Of a stretch of 32,595 nt of DNA, positions 1 through 10,622 are shown piece by piece. The stretch comes from Cudoniella acicularis (taxonomy: Eukaryota; Ascomycota; Leotiomycetes; Helotiales; Helotiaceae). Under the pieces are notes generated by a model. That model had not been told where the DNA came from, ran no database searches, and saw only the letters and a program-made list of their open reading frames with translations. Each line of letters starts with the position of its first letter. Within the stretch, counting starts at the first letter, position 1. A program made the translations under genes and the position numbers. The DNA lies in contig JAAMPI010000547.1 in NCBI GenBank assembly GCA_013054445.1, positions 1-32,595 on the forward strand. The letters run 5' to 3'.

Positions 1-533
1 GGAATCTCTGGAACCTCTGGTACATTTGTGGGCGACTCTGGAAACCATTTTTCGAAGTGATCTAGTGGTGATTGTGGCATTTGCATCATAACGGTTATGC
101 TTCTTGGGCTTGCTATGCTCAACTCTGTCGCCACTAACCCAATAGTCTGTTCCTCATCTTCGTTTACAACTGCTCTCCTGCTCTGGGAAACGCTCCTCTG
201 CAGAAATGCTGGTCTTGGTTCTCGTGAGTTCTCCGACAGCAAGCTGTCGACCGGACTTGCGATTGAAATAGGACTCGGTGTTTGTCCATTTCTGCTCGAT
301 GGAGAATAATTTGATGGAGTCTTCGGGATATTGAGCAGCTCGCCAATATGAACCGATGTTCTCTGTCCTGCAGATGCCATAGAGGGCCTCCGAGGTGTGC
401 TGGAGGCAGATCCGCTTCTCATTCGACCTCGACGTCTGGTACTGGAATACGAGCCCGCTTTCGACACCTTCGAGGTGGTGAGAGATTCGGCGGGACTTCT
501 TGAGCGCTTAAGTCTGTCCGTGGAAACGACCAT
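1..533 (-). CDS. Partial Ser/Arg/Pro-rich protein, N-terminal part
   Basis: An open frame starts at the ATG at 533 and runs without a stop for 177 codons to the left edge of the window, so the gene continues outside. An in-frame stop lies just upstream of this ATG, and no other in-frame ATG occurs between them. A ccag directly before the start could instead be a 3' splice site, which would make this an internal exon. The visible protein is rich in Ser, Arg, Pro and Thr, with patches such as TRRRGRMRSGSASSTPRRPS and many SP/TP sites, as in disordered, phosphorylated regulatory regions. I recognise no domain in this part. The length of the open frame and its biased composition support coding. 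Function is unknown. Confidence 0.5.
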   Translation of the reverse strand, partial: MVVSTDRLKRSRSPAESLTTSKVSKAGSYSSTRRRGRMRSGSASSTPRRPSMASAGQRTSVHIGELLNIPKTPSNYSPSSRNGQTPSPISIASPVDSLLSENSREPRPAFLQRSVSQSRRAVVNEDEEQTIGLVATELSIASPRSITVMMQMPQSPLDHFEKWFPESPTNVPEVPEI

Positions 534-2604
534 ACTGGAATATAATACGTATTTGTTCCTGTCAATACTGAGACATGGCTAGAAGTCTTCTAACACGGCA
601 GCAACGCCAACTTCAGGTGTCGAGTTACTGATTAGAGCGATTGTCAAAAACAACAGCTATTCTCGAACAGGACCTCCCTGGCCGAGGTGCTACCTCCATT
701 GCGAGCAAGCTTTACACGCCGTAGCCCTGCGTGGATCACTTTGGCGTGCATAATCCTTCGAGATACGACGATAGGAATCCTCCAAGATACCGGCAAAAGG
801 TACCAATCATAGGAGCGCGCGCGAGCCTTCTCTTGCGCACAACTTTTTAGGCCTGATTGAGTTCTCATTTTGGGAAAACAATGTAGTATCCGTCTCGATT
901 GGATCAAAATATTATCACGAGGTGCAAAGCTCAGACGCAATAAACGCAGTTGTACGTATTTGGGACGATTACTCCCGGGCCACAAGGCTGAAGCGCAAAC
1001 GAACAGGCCTGTGAGCGTGGTGACAGGCACCGCGTAAACCTCCAGCACGACATTTTTAGGGGGGGGCTGATCCCTGAAACACGATGAAAGAGGGGCCTTT
1101 GGGGGAGATCGTCCGGGTGAGGCACGAGCGGCTGCTTAATCCCACGTGGTTCGGACGAAGGATGATTATTTCGGGGTTTGGTTGTAAGCGGTAGGTCAGT
1201 AACGGCCCTTCGGGGAACTCTTAATTCCTTTGAAGAATTCCAGCGTGGGCGGATCGTCAAGACGGTCGCTGCCTCATGTGGCCGCCACTGTCAGATCGTC
1301 GCTCCTGTCAGAACTTGATTTCGTGGTGGAGATTCTGAAAAGAGGCTCCCGAGGAATCTTCACGAATGCATCTGTCTAATTCCGGTTACGGTACGGTGAT
1401 TCCCACACACTGAAACGGAACGACGTGACGACAACCTCTGAACCGAAGGCACAAAATCCGCTTGGCCCCAGCTCGAGATGTACTTGAGTGCTACTGGGTG
1501 CTCAATATGTCAAGATGCCGATTGGCGAGTCTGGCTTGGAATTTTGTGCTTTCTTGTGCCGCTGAAACGGAAGGTGTTGAAGGTTGAAGATGGCCAGGTT
1601 GAGGTTGAGAGGCGCGGGGAAGGACGTCACGACAGGACGCCCTTCTGCAGACGGTCATTGTTTCGCTATGTGGTACAAGGCTCCCTCGACTTCTTACTCC
1701 GCGCCGAGCTCTTCTGCCTTTTCCAGTTCTCACAAACTCCATCAGTCAGCCTGCCGCCTTTTGTTTCATTACACATCTTATTCAAATTCTTTTCAGAACA
1801 AGTTATGCATTTAATGCCTGATTTCTGCCTTTGCCGCCCAGCAGTTGTGTAATTCCCAACTATCACAATCCCCCACAATCACTCTGCAGCTTCCAGCCTC
1901 TCGTTTCATTTCAATGATTACACATCTTGCACTGATCTCTTCTCGGAACGAATTATGCATTTAATGCCGACATGAGCTTTGGAGTGTTCATCCCGAGATA
2001 CACATCGTACCTCGGTGCATCAGAAGATCCGAGCCTCCACAGTGCAGATGGATGGTAGCGATGGTACTGCATTAGATGAACCGACGAGTGAGCTTCTAGA
2101 CACGGATTCTGCCTGAAATAAATGGACTCGGGCAAATGCCAAATACATGGTTTCCCCAGGGTGATGTGCCACGAGTTGACCTTAAATCTGCGCTTTGGCT
2201 GCGCCGCCACATGGTGAGTGGATTGGAGGATTTGGACCGTCGTGACGGAGCACTGAGGAGCAAGCATCGTGAGTTCCACTGATTTCTTTTCAAATTATTT
2301 TAATATTTGAAATCTCCTGGTCAAAAAGAACGGTGGAGGCGAGCTTTCGAAGAAATATTTATAGATCTGCGCGCGATTCAAGTGGACTGGCGTTCTTTCT
2401 GCTATCTTGGTACGGTGGTGCGAATTTCCTCAAGACTCCACCACGTGGGTAGCTGCTTAACATCCAACGTAATGTTTTGTGTATCTGAGCATAACTCGAA
2501 ACATCACCATATCATCTGTCCCGTTGTCTTACCTTCCTTCCATTTTTGGAAGGTTCTTGTAATTCCAGAAGTCCGCTTCACCTCGGAGACATCTTACTTC
2601 GTAA
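534..2604. other. Intergenic region, no supported gene
   Basis: Both strands are broken by frequent stops. The open frames present are short, unlike any family I know, and several lack an ATG. The only structure I can support is a diverged duplication around 1764-1968, described separately. The first few hundred bases are the likely promoter of the leftward gene that starts at 533. Confidence 0.5.
1764..1968. repeat. Diverged tandem duplication, two copies
   Basis: Copy one (about 1764-1818) and copy two (about 1902-1968) both begin with tttcatt, contain attacacatctt, then tctt followed by a gaac block, and end in the shared string ttatgcatttaatgcc. The spacing inside the two copies differs by about 12 bases, and about 85 bases separate them. 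This is a small, old local duplication; no function is visible. Confidence 0.5.
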
Positions 2605-2832
2605 ATGACGATCCCGAGTGAGAAGAATCGTGATAGTACCAAGAACACATCTTCCAAAAATAGCTTGGAAACCGCAATCGAGGTAGCCATGTTCACTCGA
2701 AAGTGGCTATACAGCAGCATTGACAACGAAGAAAACTCAGAGAAGCTGCAGAGTGATCCAAATGACTTTGAAACTGGAGTGGATATTCTGCAACGAATTG
2801 TCGATTACTCCGGATTTGGCCACGTGAGATAG
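2605..2832 (+). CDS. Possible small hypothetical protein
   Basis: A 75-codon frame with an ATG encodes a hydrophilic, acidic protein without signal peptide or membrane segment. Composition is compatible with a real protein, including an acidic stretch and a C-terminal helix-like segment, but I recognise no family. A possible donor (gtgaga) sits at the very end, so it could be one exon of a longer gene; no convincing next exon was found. It may equally be a chance ORF. Confidence 0.2.
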   Translation: MTIPSEKNRDSTKNTSSKNSLETAIEVAMFTRKWLYSSIDNEENSEKLQSDPNDFETGVDILQRIVDYSGFGHVR

Positions 2833-3937
2833 AGTGTTACAGACTTGTCAGGAACTGGGCCTCGACCATAGGTGATGTATTTGCATGAGGCTCTAGAGGA
2901 CATAAGTTGGCAAAAGAGGTTGTAAGGGCCTGCTTTAAGCACGGTCATGACCCGCAGCAAGACCGTTGTTGGTTCCCCGTCTCGGCTGGTGAGAAGCGGG
3001 GCCTCTAGGCTTCTTGCAGCATGGTAAACTATCCATAAACGAAGATGAAGAGGTGGTTGACTGTAGGGTTGCCAGAGAATAAAACAATGAAGTAAAATTT
3101 ACGATGAGATAAAAATGAGAATGAATTCAGTTGACAGCGATGGACGTTGTGCGCACTGCGCACTGTGCAGTGTTGAAGATGCAAGGCAATAGTAGACCGT
3201 GTACTGGCTCCTATTATTTTCACAGGTCTTCAGGATGGCAAACTCACCAAGAATTCTCTGTCTTAAGAGTCCCGAGAGTCGTCGTGATATAAAACGAGTG
3301 TTGGTCAATGAAACATCCTCAGGAGATTGAAACCTTTGGGAGGCTGAGAAGTTGAGAGAGGGGAACGGCAGCAAACAACCAAATCTGCTTCAATGTGATC
3401 CAAGGACTAAATTTGAGAAGAATGAGTTTTGTGCTGAGTCATTTGTCGACAAAATGCTAGTAGAAAAGTGAAAATGGAAAAATATGGCTTGGGATGAACG
3501 AGAGATGGGAGTGAGGACAACAGAACCCCACCAAAAGAAAATTTCGGGTGCTATTTTTAGGCATTAAACCCTTTGAACTGAAATAGCGACGAATATCTGA
3601 ATATATGAGACCAAAGATCTGTCTTATTGCTCTAATGACCTGTACTAGATAGTTAAGGCTTAGTATATGTACGTACTAACTCCTACATAGAGATTGAAAA
3701 GCACTTTCGTGATACATATGTATCACGTGTCCACGAACCAAACCTAGGTGTGACATACAACTTCACAACCTACAACGAACCCACCTCGACAACACGAATG
3801 CAAACGCAAACGCGACTCGGAACTTCCCATTTGCATTGACGTGCCAGAATGAAACTGAAATCCTCGCAACGCCAAACACCAAACACAATCTGAATTACGC
3901 AACTCAGGGGCTTTGGATCTCACAATCAACGGGAAAG
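2833..3937. other. Intergenic region upstream of the 2EXR array
   Basis: No credible gene is seen. The right part, from about 3600, is AT-rich and holds a perfect 20-bp palindrome at 3708-3727. The stretch from there to 3937 is the former promoter and leader of the first 2EXR copy. Confidence 0.45.
3708..3727. repeat. Perfect 20-bp palindrome
   Basis: The sequence CGTGATACATATGTATCACG equals its own reverse complement over all 20 bases; the next flanking pair (t/t) does not match. It lies 210 bases upstream of the start of the first 2EXR copy. Such symmetry could be a dimeric transcription-factor site or a cruciform-forming sequence. The palindrome is certain; its role is not known. Confidence 0.6.
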
Positions 3938-5015
3938 ATGGACGAGCTAGGATCGGAAGACAAAGTCATAGTTCAAATACCAGCAAATGAACTCCGTACC
4001 TTGATCTCTCGCGTTGACAACCTTCAAAAGGATGTTGCACAACTTCGAAAGGACAACACCGCCTTAGCCGGGGGATACGAAACATGATATGGGACTACGC
4101 ACTACAGTCTCCGCAAATACACATCATAGACGAGTCCAAGATTAGTCGAAGCTAAATTGATCCCATCATAAAAGCTTGCCGGGAGTCGAGAGCTCGTGAA
4201 AAAAGCCTCCAGTTCCCCCTCTTCCGGGCTACCGACAACCCACTAGTAGGGCCGCCCGCACAGAAGACCGAGGGGCAGTGTATCAATTTGGAAGTGGATA
4301 TAATTTTGCTCCTCGATTCATTCCTACTTCACGACCTCGAGTTCTTCTGTCGACGGCTGTCAGGCTCCTTCCACAGTGCCCTATGACCCGATATGTTCCC
4401 ACGCATACTATATCAACGCTCTAGCCATACATTTCGATTCTTGGGAAGATCCGGACGATTAAAGGAGAGAAGATGGTGATCCAAGTAAGAGTCTTGGTAT
4501 AGTAGATCTTTTGTGGCGTTATAGTGTACGAGAACTGTTCATTATTTTTGGAGACGAGTCAGAATGCAGAGACAGAGACGTTATCTTGGTGGAGCCCATC
4601 TCATCACCTGTTAGCATGTTACCAGATGATAAATTCTCTTTATTGAAAAAATCCCCCATCGGTTTGGATCTGAAAATTAATGACCGTCAATTAATGCAGT
4701 CTTGGGAACTTATGGCCCTCCGATTAAAAAAGATACTTCAACACCTCAAGGACTGCCGACACAGTGCGAGGAAGTTCGAGATTGAAGGTATGGTTAGTCC
4801 CTACCCTTGGAATAAGCTTTATCAATATTTGAGTTGTAGTAAATGGCGAAACTGCTGAAGAGTTGGACCTCTAGGAATATTTTGGCGATCTCGAGGACTG
4901 GAAAATTCCGAAGGTGCGATATGTAGAGGCGGTGTCTCCAAGGGGTCGAGGCCAGTGGATCAGTTACTGCCGAGATAGAATCACATATGGTCTTCGATGT
5001 GTCAATGTTTGGTAA
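3938..5015 (+). pseudogene. Decayed 2EXR-family gene (first of three tandem copies)
   Basis: This is a broken copy of the two intact genes downstream. It begins like them with an ATG and a heptad segment (residues about 18-44, with LISRVDNLQKDVAQLRKDN). The frame then stops with TGA at 4085-4087, exactly where the first E-x-R motif should be. In another frame the similarity resumes at 4084 with IWDYALQSPQIHII, passes a TAA at 4153-4155, and continues through a CRESRAREK segment equivalent to the second E-x-R motif. The zinc-binding insert is not recognisable. From about 4517 the C-terminal part (SVRELFIIFGDE, then SWELMALRLKKILQHLKD) is readable. The final exon has a TAG at 4872-4874 before a conserved LEDWKIPKVRYVEAV tail. 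With an internal deletion, frameshifts and stops it cannot make a full protein. Confidence 0.8.
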
Positions 5016-5502
5016 CGATATCTGGCTGATATTGTTGGATCGCTTCATGTAGTGGAGGTTAAAAATTGTTGTCTCCTAAATGATTGGCCTTGGGACCACA
5101 AGGTTTGTGTTCTCCGAACCCCATGATGTCCGGGCTACAGAATTTGAGCGGCTATTACTTCTTGCTGAAATGATGTCTAAATTCACTAATGAAAATATCC
5201 CTACCAAATGGACCCTTCCAGGTCCATGTTCGTCTCATTTGGCGGGTGAACCTACCGCTAAAAAGGGCATCGCGCCTTTTTGAAACCACACATCGTTTCA
5301 TACGTCAACCTCAATTCATTTTCGACATTGTTCCTTTTTTTTCCCTTTATGAAACTCATCAAATCAACTTTCGTGCTTCAAGGAGCCCATTTCTGACACA
5401 AATCAAATCATTTTCAGACGACACCTGCCATAGTACTACAAATTCGCAAAAGAACCACTCAGATTTGAGAGTTTCAACGACGCAAAGTTATAAATATCAG
5501 TA

Positions 5503-6631
5503 ATGGAGTCAACACCGCAGGTCCTCGTTCCAGCCGATTACCTGGCTTCACTGGTCAATTCGATCGAGAACATTCGCACAGATGTGGAAAAACTATGGGA
5601 AACGAACGCTTCACTGTCAGCAGAGGTGCAACATCTAAAGAAAATCTCTCCGTGCTCACGGCCTTCCTTCCAACGTTTCCCGAAACTTCCCTTGGAGATA
5701 CGAACTCTCATATGGGAGATGGCCTTGAACATACCTCGAATAACCATCCTCAGTCACTTGGCAATGACTCGAAGTGAGGTCAACACTATCATGGAATCTT
5801 GCCAAGAAGCAAGAAGACGAGCTTTGGAAATGCGCATCCCATACCTTCGCCTAGTCTACCCCCACAACACCATACATCGGAAATTCAGATCTGGAAGAAA
5901 CTACATTAATGTAGAGACGGATACTCTTTACCTCAGTCATCATGCTTATTTTCCGCATAACATAGACATCCTCTGCGGTCAATGCGGAGATACGATCTTC
6001 CCAAAGTGGGCAGAGTTTGGCTCGTTATGCCAACACAATATCCAAGTCAACAGGGTAGCAATACCTTTCAAGGAATGGGTGGACCCCGACGAGAACAAAG
6101 GTACTCCCGTTGCCCCTGAATTGGCCGTTGGAACCGCAGACATCCTTCGGCACCTGAACAGTGTTCGAGAATTGCTCATAGTTGTCGGAGACAGCCATAC
6201 TAGTGGAGGCTATGTTCCAAACCGAGATATCGCCTTCATACCGCCTCGAAAACAGCCTTACGAAATGCTCGAGAATTTTAATTATGAGGGGGACAAGCCA
6301 GAGGACTTAATTTTGAGCTTGAACCTGCAGGCAATGATGAAATCGTGGGATGTTATGGGGATGAGACTAGAGATGATATTGCAACATTTCAAGGAAAAGA
6401 GATGTGAAAGCAGGAAACGCTACATGGAAGGTACGCATCTACTTCCACATATTCTTGTCCCCAAAAATACTGACAAACCATGCAGTCGATGGCCTCACAG
6501 CTGAAGAGCTCGATGATTGGCCCCATTTTGCCAATCTAGAAGACTGGGAAGTTCCAAGGGTTCGATACGTAGAGGCGGTATCGGAAACGTGGAGAAAGGA
6601 CTGGCTTACCCCGCCGTTACATTGGAGTTGA
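5503..6631 (+). CDS. 2EXR domain-containing protein (second tandem copy)
   Basis: The model has two exons, 5503-6430 and 6486-6631, with a 55-nt intron (gtacgc donor, tactgac branch, tgcag acceptor), giving 357 residues. Residues about 13-45 form a coiled-coil-like heptad segment. The 2EXR core follows: FPKLPLEIRTLIWEMAL holds the first E-x-R motif and SCQEARRRAL the second. In the middle, C158-x2-C161 and C176-x-H178 could bind a metal. A hydrophobic strand (VRELLIVVGDS) and an amphipathic helix (WDVMGMRLEMILQHFKEKR) precede the intron. The short second exon encodes an acidic tail with a VPRVRYVEAV motif shared by all three copies. 2EXR proteins are abundant in filamentous ascomycetes and have no established biochemical role. 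No signal peptide or membrane segment is seen. Copies on both sides show tandem duplication. Confidence 0.85.
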
Positions 6632-7963
6632 TCGACAGTTTAAACGCCATCACGAAGGGCCAGAACGGAGATGTACAGTTGTGAAGTGGTTATTTTCAGC
6701 AATTAGTTGAGCCGAGCAGTGTTATACCCCATGTCGGTGTCATTTGAAATTCAAACAGTGGTCTCGTTCCTTGCTTGGGTTAAAAGACAAATGATCAAAA
6801 TGCACCCCGGAATTTCGTCGGACGAATATTTTCAAGCAGCCATGTAGTAATCTAGGGATCACTATTATTTTGACTAGCCAAGAGTGATGTAAGACATTCT
6901 TTTCTATAAATATTTTCCGAATTTCAGCATTCTTTAGTCTCCCAACTGCGCAATTTGAATTATTGTGTAGTTCACGCTTTATGCTTTCATGCTTTCATGC
7001 CTTAAAATCCCAAACGTGGTTTCATTTGGAATCAACTCCATTAAACAAACCAGGCAATTCTTCCTTGTGTCTCTATGGGCATAAGTCAGTGCCGGCAGTG
7101 GTTTCAGATTCTCAGAGGTGTGTTAGTTAAGGGGTCGACAGGCGATGCTTGGTTCTTTTTTTGATCTCGTGAATAAGTTACAGAGCACGACTGAAATCTT
7201 CTTGAAATTATGTATTCTTTCTCCATGGTTCTCTTATTAGATTGTTATATAAATGTTGTCGGCTGAGAAGTACTCCAGACACTTCAAAATATCAAAAGAA
7301 AAGCAAATCCAAATGTATTATCCTTCTGGAAATCGGCTATTTACAGCCCAGTTTATCTATCTGTTATATAGCTTTTCCTTAAAAGAAGTTATAAACTCTT
7401 TAATTTAATACTGCAAACATAATTCTACTGGATATTTGCCAAGTATATCTAGTACAATTGTGTTTGTAATATTAAATTAGTTCCCAATGGTTTATATGAT
7501 TATTTTTTCTCTAACCACAGACTGCGTATTATTTAATCTAAAAAATAAGTTAAGCCTATCGTGAATCAAGGAGGTCGCAGCATGAGAATAAGGGCGTTGC
7601 TGCAAGTGGCTAGGCCTTATAAAATCCAACTAATTTATTATGTATCCCAGGCAAACTTTTTACTACTCGTTCCTATGAGAAATATAACGCGACTTAGGCG
7701 ATTTTGGAATTCGATATCGAATATTTAAGGTTTGATCTGACTAAAAGAATACTTTTTATCTTAAAAAAGAGAAGCACTCAACGCGAAAACACGTGACAGC
7801 AGGGTAACCCATGTCGCGTCTCGGGACATCACCTCGCGATCAAATCAGCAAAGCCCCTCTTTTCCACACTCCACCTCAACACAGCATTCATTGTGAGTCC
7901 GAAAACCCACCACAGATTATCTCTCAGTACAAAATCCAATGAAAGGCCTTCTGTGAACTCGAA
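6632..7963. other. AT-rich spacer between 2EXR copies
   Basis: About 1.3 kb without a credible ORF on either strand. Base composition turns clearly AT-rich between about 6850 and 7780. A small tandem repeat of the unit atgctttc occurs near 6978-6996. I could not recognise remnants of a gene or mobile element here. The last 150 bases become less AT-rich and form the promoter and leader of the third 2EXR gene. Confidence 0.45.
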
Positions 7964-9161
7964 ATGACATCCGAACCCGCACAACAAGACCTCATCCAAG
8001 TTCCCTCCGCACTCCTCAATTCAATCACGTCCTCTCTCAATGACCTCCGCAATGAGGTCTCCCAGCTTCGAGCACAGAATGCGGCGTTATCGAGCAAGGT
8101 TGAGCGATTGGAGTACGAGACTGGCACACGATTTCCTCAGTTCAACAGGCTGCCCCCAGAGGTACGAAATCTAATATGGATATTTGCTATTAGCACACCA
8201 CAGATTCTGCTCTTAACGGACGATATCATTCGTCGAAGTGCAATCCAAGATATAATGAGTACTTGCCAAGAGGCACGACGGAATGCTATGCAGATGAAAT
8301 TGAGTTATTTTGAGTGGGGCGGGCAAAATCGCGGTTCGGGAGAGGATCGGTATAATCCTGAATATTATGGCCTGAAGCAATATTTCAACATCGATATCGA
8401 TACAATATTGTTGAAGGATAAAGGAATAATCCCTGGCCTGGCCGATATCACCTGTGGTCATTGTTCATGGCGTATGAACCCTGATTTCGAAATCCCAGAT
8501 CCCAATTGCACCAAGTGTCATCGTTTATTGAGAATCGCAATGCCGGAGCAGGATTGGCATGATCCTCAGCCGGCGCAAATAGATATTCAAGGGGCTAATT
8601 TTATTGTTATGAGGGGGGCTATGACGTATTCATTGGTCAGTTCGAATGTGCAAGAGTTATACCTCGTCGTTGGAGATCTGTCCGCTCTAAATGAGCATGA
8701 TGTTACTTTTATCACACCAAGACGTCGCCCTGGTGAGATCTTACATCATTTCCGCTTCCATGATGCTGAAGCGTTTCTTGGAATTCCTCCCAGGCAGCGG
8801 GGACTCTACCTGCAGAATTCATGGGAGCACATGGCTCTGCAACTGGAGAAACGACTGAAACATTTCAAGGATACTCGTGCTGCCGGTAGGAAATGTGCTG
8901 CTGAGGGTATATCCACTTTCAATACTTCAAATTGCTTGCTAATCCGAGCTTCCAGAATTTGGACTTTCTCCTGAGCAGATGGATGCAGCGGGCTCGCTCG
9001 GAGACCTGTCCTCGTGGGATTTGCCACGAGTGAAATATGTGGAAGCCATAACAGAGAGGGACAAAAAGGCCTTTCTTTATCGAAAGCCGTTCCAGGCAGA
9101 AGATGTTTACGAGGATCCGTATGGAGATAACCCCACACCTTCCGACATGTCAGAAGATTAG
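7964..9161 (+). CDS. 2EXR domain-containing protein (third tandem copy)
   Basis: Two exons, 7964-8906 and 8956-9161, flank a 49-nt intron (gtatat donor, gctaatc branch, ttccag acceptor), giving 382 residues. The intron sits at the same place and phase as in the second copy. Residues about 20-50 form a coiled-coil-like segment (LNDLRNEVSQLRAQNAAL). The first E-x-R motif is in FNRLPPEVRNLIWIFAI and the second in STCQEARRNAMQ. A pair of Cys knuckles, C164-x2-C167 and C182-x2-C185-H186, looks like a zinc ribbon. The C-terminal half holds VQELYLVVGD and a WEHMALQLEKRLKHFKDTR helix, and exon 2 an LPRVKYVEAI motif and an acidic end. No targeting signal is visible. Nuclear or cytosolic location and a protein-binding role are only guesses from the coiled coil and metal site. 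Confidence 0.85.
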
Positions 9162-9526
9162 GTCACAGAAAATCACCCAATTCCAGTTGATTTTAACGTC
9201 TTTGAAAATTTAATAACGCATATCTACCACTTTTCATTGCCACGACGGGCCACTAGATTTCTCCTGTTTCCCTTTCACTAATTGAATACTTAAATCTCAG
9301 GCGTTGATTGAAAGTCTTCCAAGTTCGGAGTTCTCAACGCATCTAATCTCTGTTATAGTATTGGAATCTCAACACTTCTCAATCCCCAAGATTATATAAC
9401 CCCGCGGTTCCCTTCGCTCCGGCCAGCTCAGGCCCGGCTTACCTTCAGCTCAGCTTAGCTCGGCATGTTACCGGAATGGGTACTTAACTTTTAGCGAGAC
9501 GCCCAACAACCTTCCCCTCCGCCTGT

Positions 9527-9829
9527 CTACCTGAAGAATGTCACACCCGGGGGAGGACTAAAGGGCGAGCGTACGCACGCTACCAAAAAGTGAGGACAAG
9601 GACAAGGACAAGGGCGGGGAGGCCTGACCAGTGTACCTTAGGTAAACTAGAAACGCAGGGGGAGTACCTCGAGGAACCTTCGAGAAGCCAGTGAGGGAGA
9701 GGTACCGGCGCATAAGAATTACACCCCACTCTAGGAGTAGAAGACTCGGCCCAATAGGGGCCGGGGCAGTCCTATAGGCGCAGGTCCGCACCGGACTATA
9801 AATTCTACTACTACTACCTAAAGAATGTC
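9527..9829. mobile_element. Candidate short retroposed element with flanking direct repeats
   Basis: Two 16-bp direct repeats, ctacctgaagaatgtc (9527-9542) and ctacctaaagaatgtc (9814-9829), differ by a single base and enclose 271 bp. The enclosed DNA is GC-rich compared with its flanks, carries three copies of ggacaa at 9594-9611, and ends in four CTA units (9805-9816) that run into the right repeat. A target-site duplication plus a simple-repeat tail is the layout of a SINE-like insertion. I could not find clear tRNA-derived A or B boxes, so the class is uncertain and a chance repeat is possible. Confidence 0.35.
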
Positions 9830-10039
9830 GATATGGTGACGCTATCCGTGTCGTGCTTTAGAGGCATCGTCTCCCTCTGCGTTTTACTTCTGCGCATTCC
9901 AAAAATGGCCCTCTCCATCCCGTTTGCCTCTTCATTCTCCTATATTTTCTCTCTGAACTCTCTCCATTTCTTTGATCCCTCTCCCATCTCCAGGAAGATC
10001 TTTCCTTTCAAGGAGAGCCTCAATATCAAGAACCCTTTC

Positions 10040-10095
10040 TCTCTTTTTCTTTCTTTCTTTTTTTTTTTGGAGAGGGAGGTAGGGGGAGGGGGGTT
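10040..10095. repeat. Pyrimidine tract followed by purine tract
   Basis: The plus strand carries a ct/ctt-rich run ending in about eleven consecutive t, followed at once by ggagagggaggtagggggagg. Simple-sequence tracts like this are common in fungal promoters and UTRs. It lies about 530 bases upstream of the HATPase start codon. Confidence 0.5.
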
Positions 10096-10622
10096 CTATT
10101 TGCTATAGAACAATTGCAAAAAGTCTACATAGATTCACTGTTGAGTTGCGGTGTTGGATTTCGCGGATATGCGATGATCAATCTCACCCCTGCTAACCGC
10201 CGATCCACGACGCGACCTTTCCCCGTTTCCAGATGGGCACACCGAGGCCAATCCTTGTATTTATGCGCTGTTGTACGTTTTGCCAGCCTTACCATGCAGC
10301 AGATATCGGCCATTCAGATGTCGTGCATTATTGCGCCACCAACATGTCCCTCGATACTGTCTTTTCTACCAGAGGTCTGTAATGTAATACCTCCAATTTT
10401 AAGGTTGAGGGATCTTACGGACTGCGGCGCTGCCCTCGCCCAAGCTTCCTTTCGATCATTTCTCGTTTTTTATCTCTCCTTACGCATTTCCAGGTTTGCT
10501 CAAGAAAGCTTCTCATGGATCTCTCAATGCCACTGAATACTTGGAATTTTATACTTACAATTTCATTCGCACTCCACCACCTTTAAACGAGATCTTCAAA
10601 AATAACAGACGCCGAAGTAAAA

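Larger units (their letters stand above)
9162..10622. other. Intergenic region with repeat-like segment and pyrimidine tract
   Basis: No supported gene. A GC-rich segment at 9543-9813 is bounded by near-identical 16-bp direct repeats (see next entry). From about 9910 to 10100 the plus strand becomes pyrimidine-rich and ends in a run of ctttctttctttttttttttt followed by a purine-rich block. The final 500 bases are the likely promoter and leader of the HATPase gene starting at 10623. Confidence 0.4.

Noticed and set aside
1478..1852. 124-codon plus-strand ORF with ATG
   Set aside because: It overlaps the diverged duplication, has no family resemblance, no plausible domain composition and open frames of similar size on the opposite strand.
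2307..2621. 104-codon plus-strand ORF
   Set aside because: It starts with TTG, not used as a normal fungal nuclear start, and its sequence looks random.
5080..5503. Short plus-strand ORFs between the pseudogene and the second 2EXR gene
   Set aside because: They show no similarity to the 2EXR family or each other and sit in the expected promoter region.
9833..10536. Two consecutive plus-strand ORFs upstream of the HATPase gene
   Set aside because: They run through the pyrimidine tract and low-complexity DNA; the second begins with TTG. They are more likely promoter or leader sequence.
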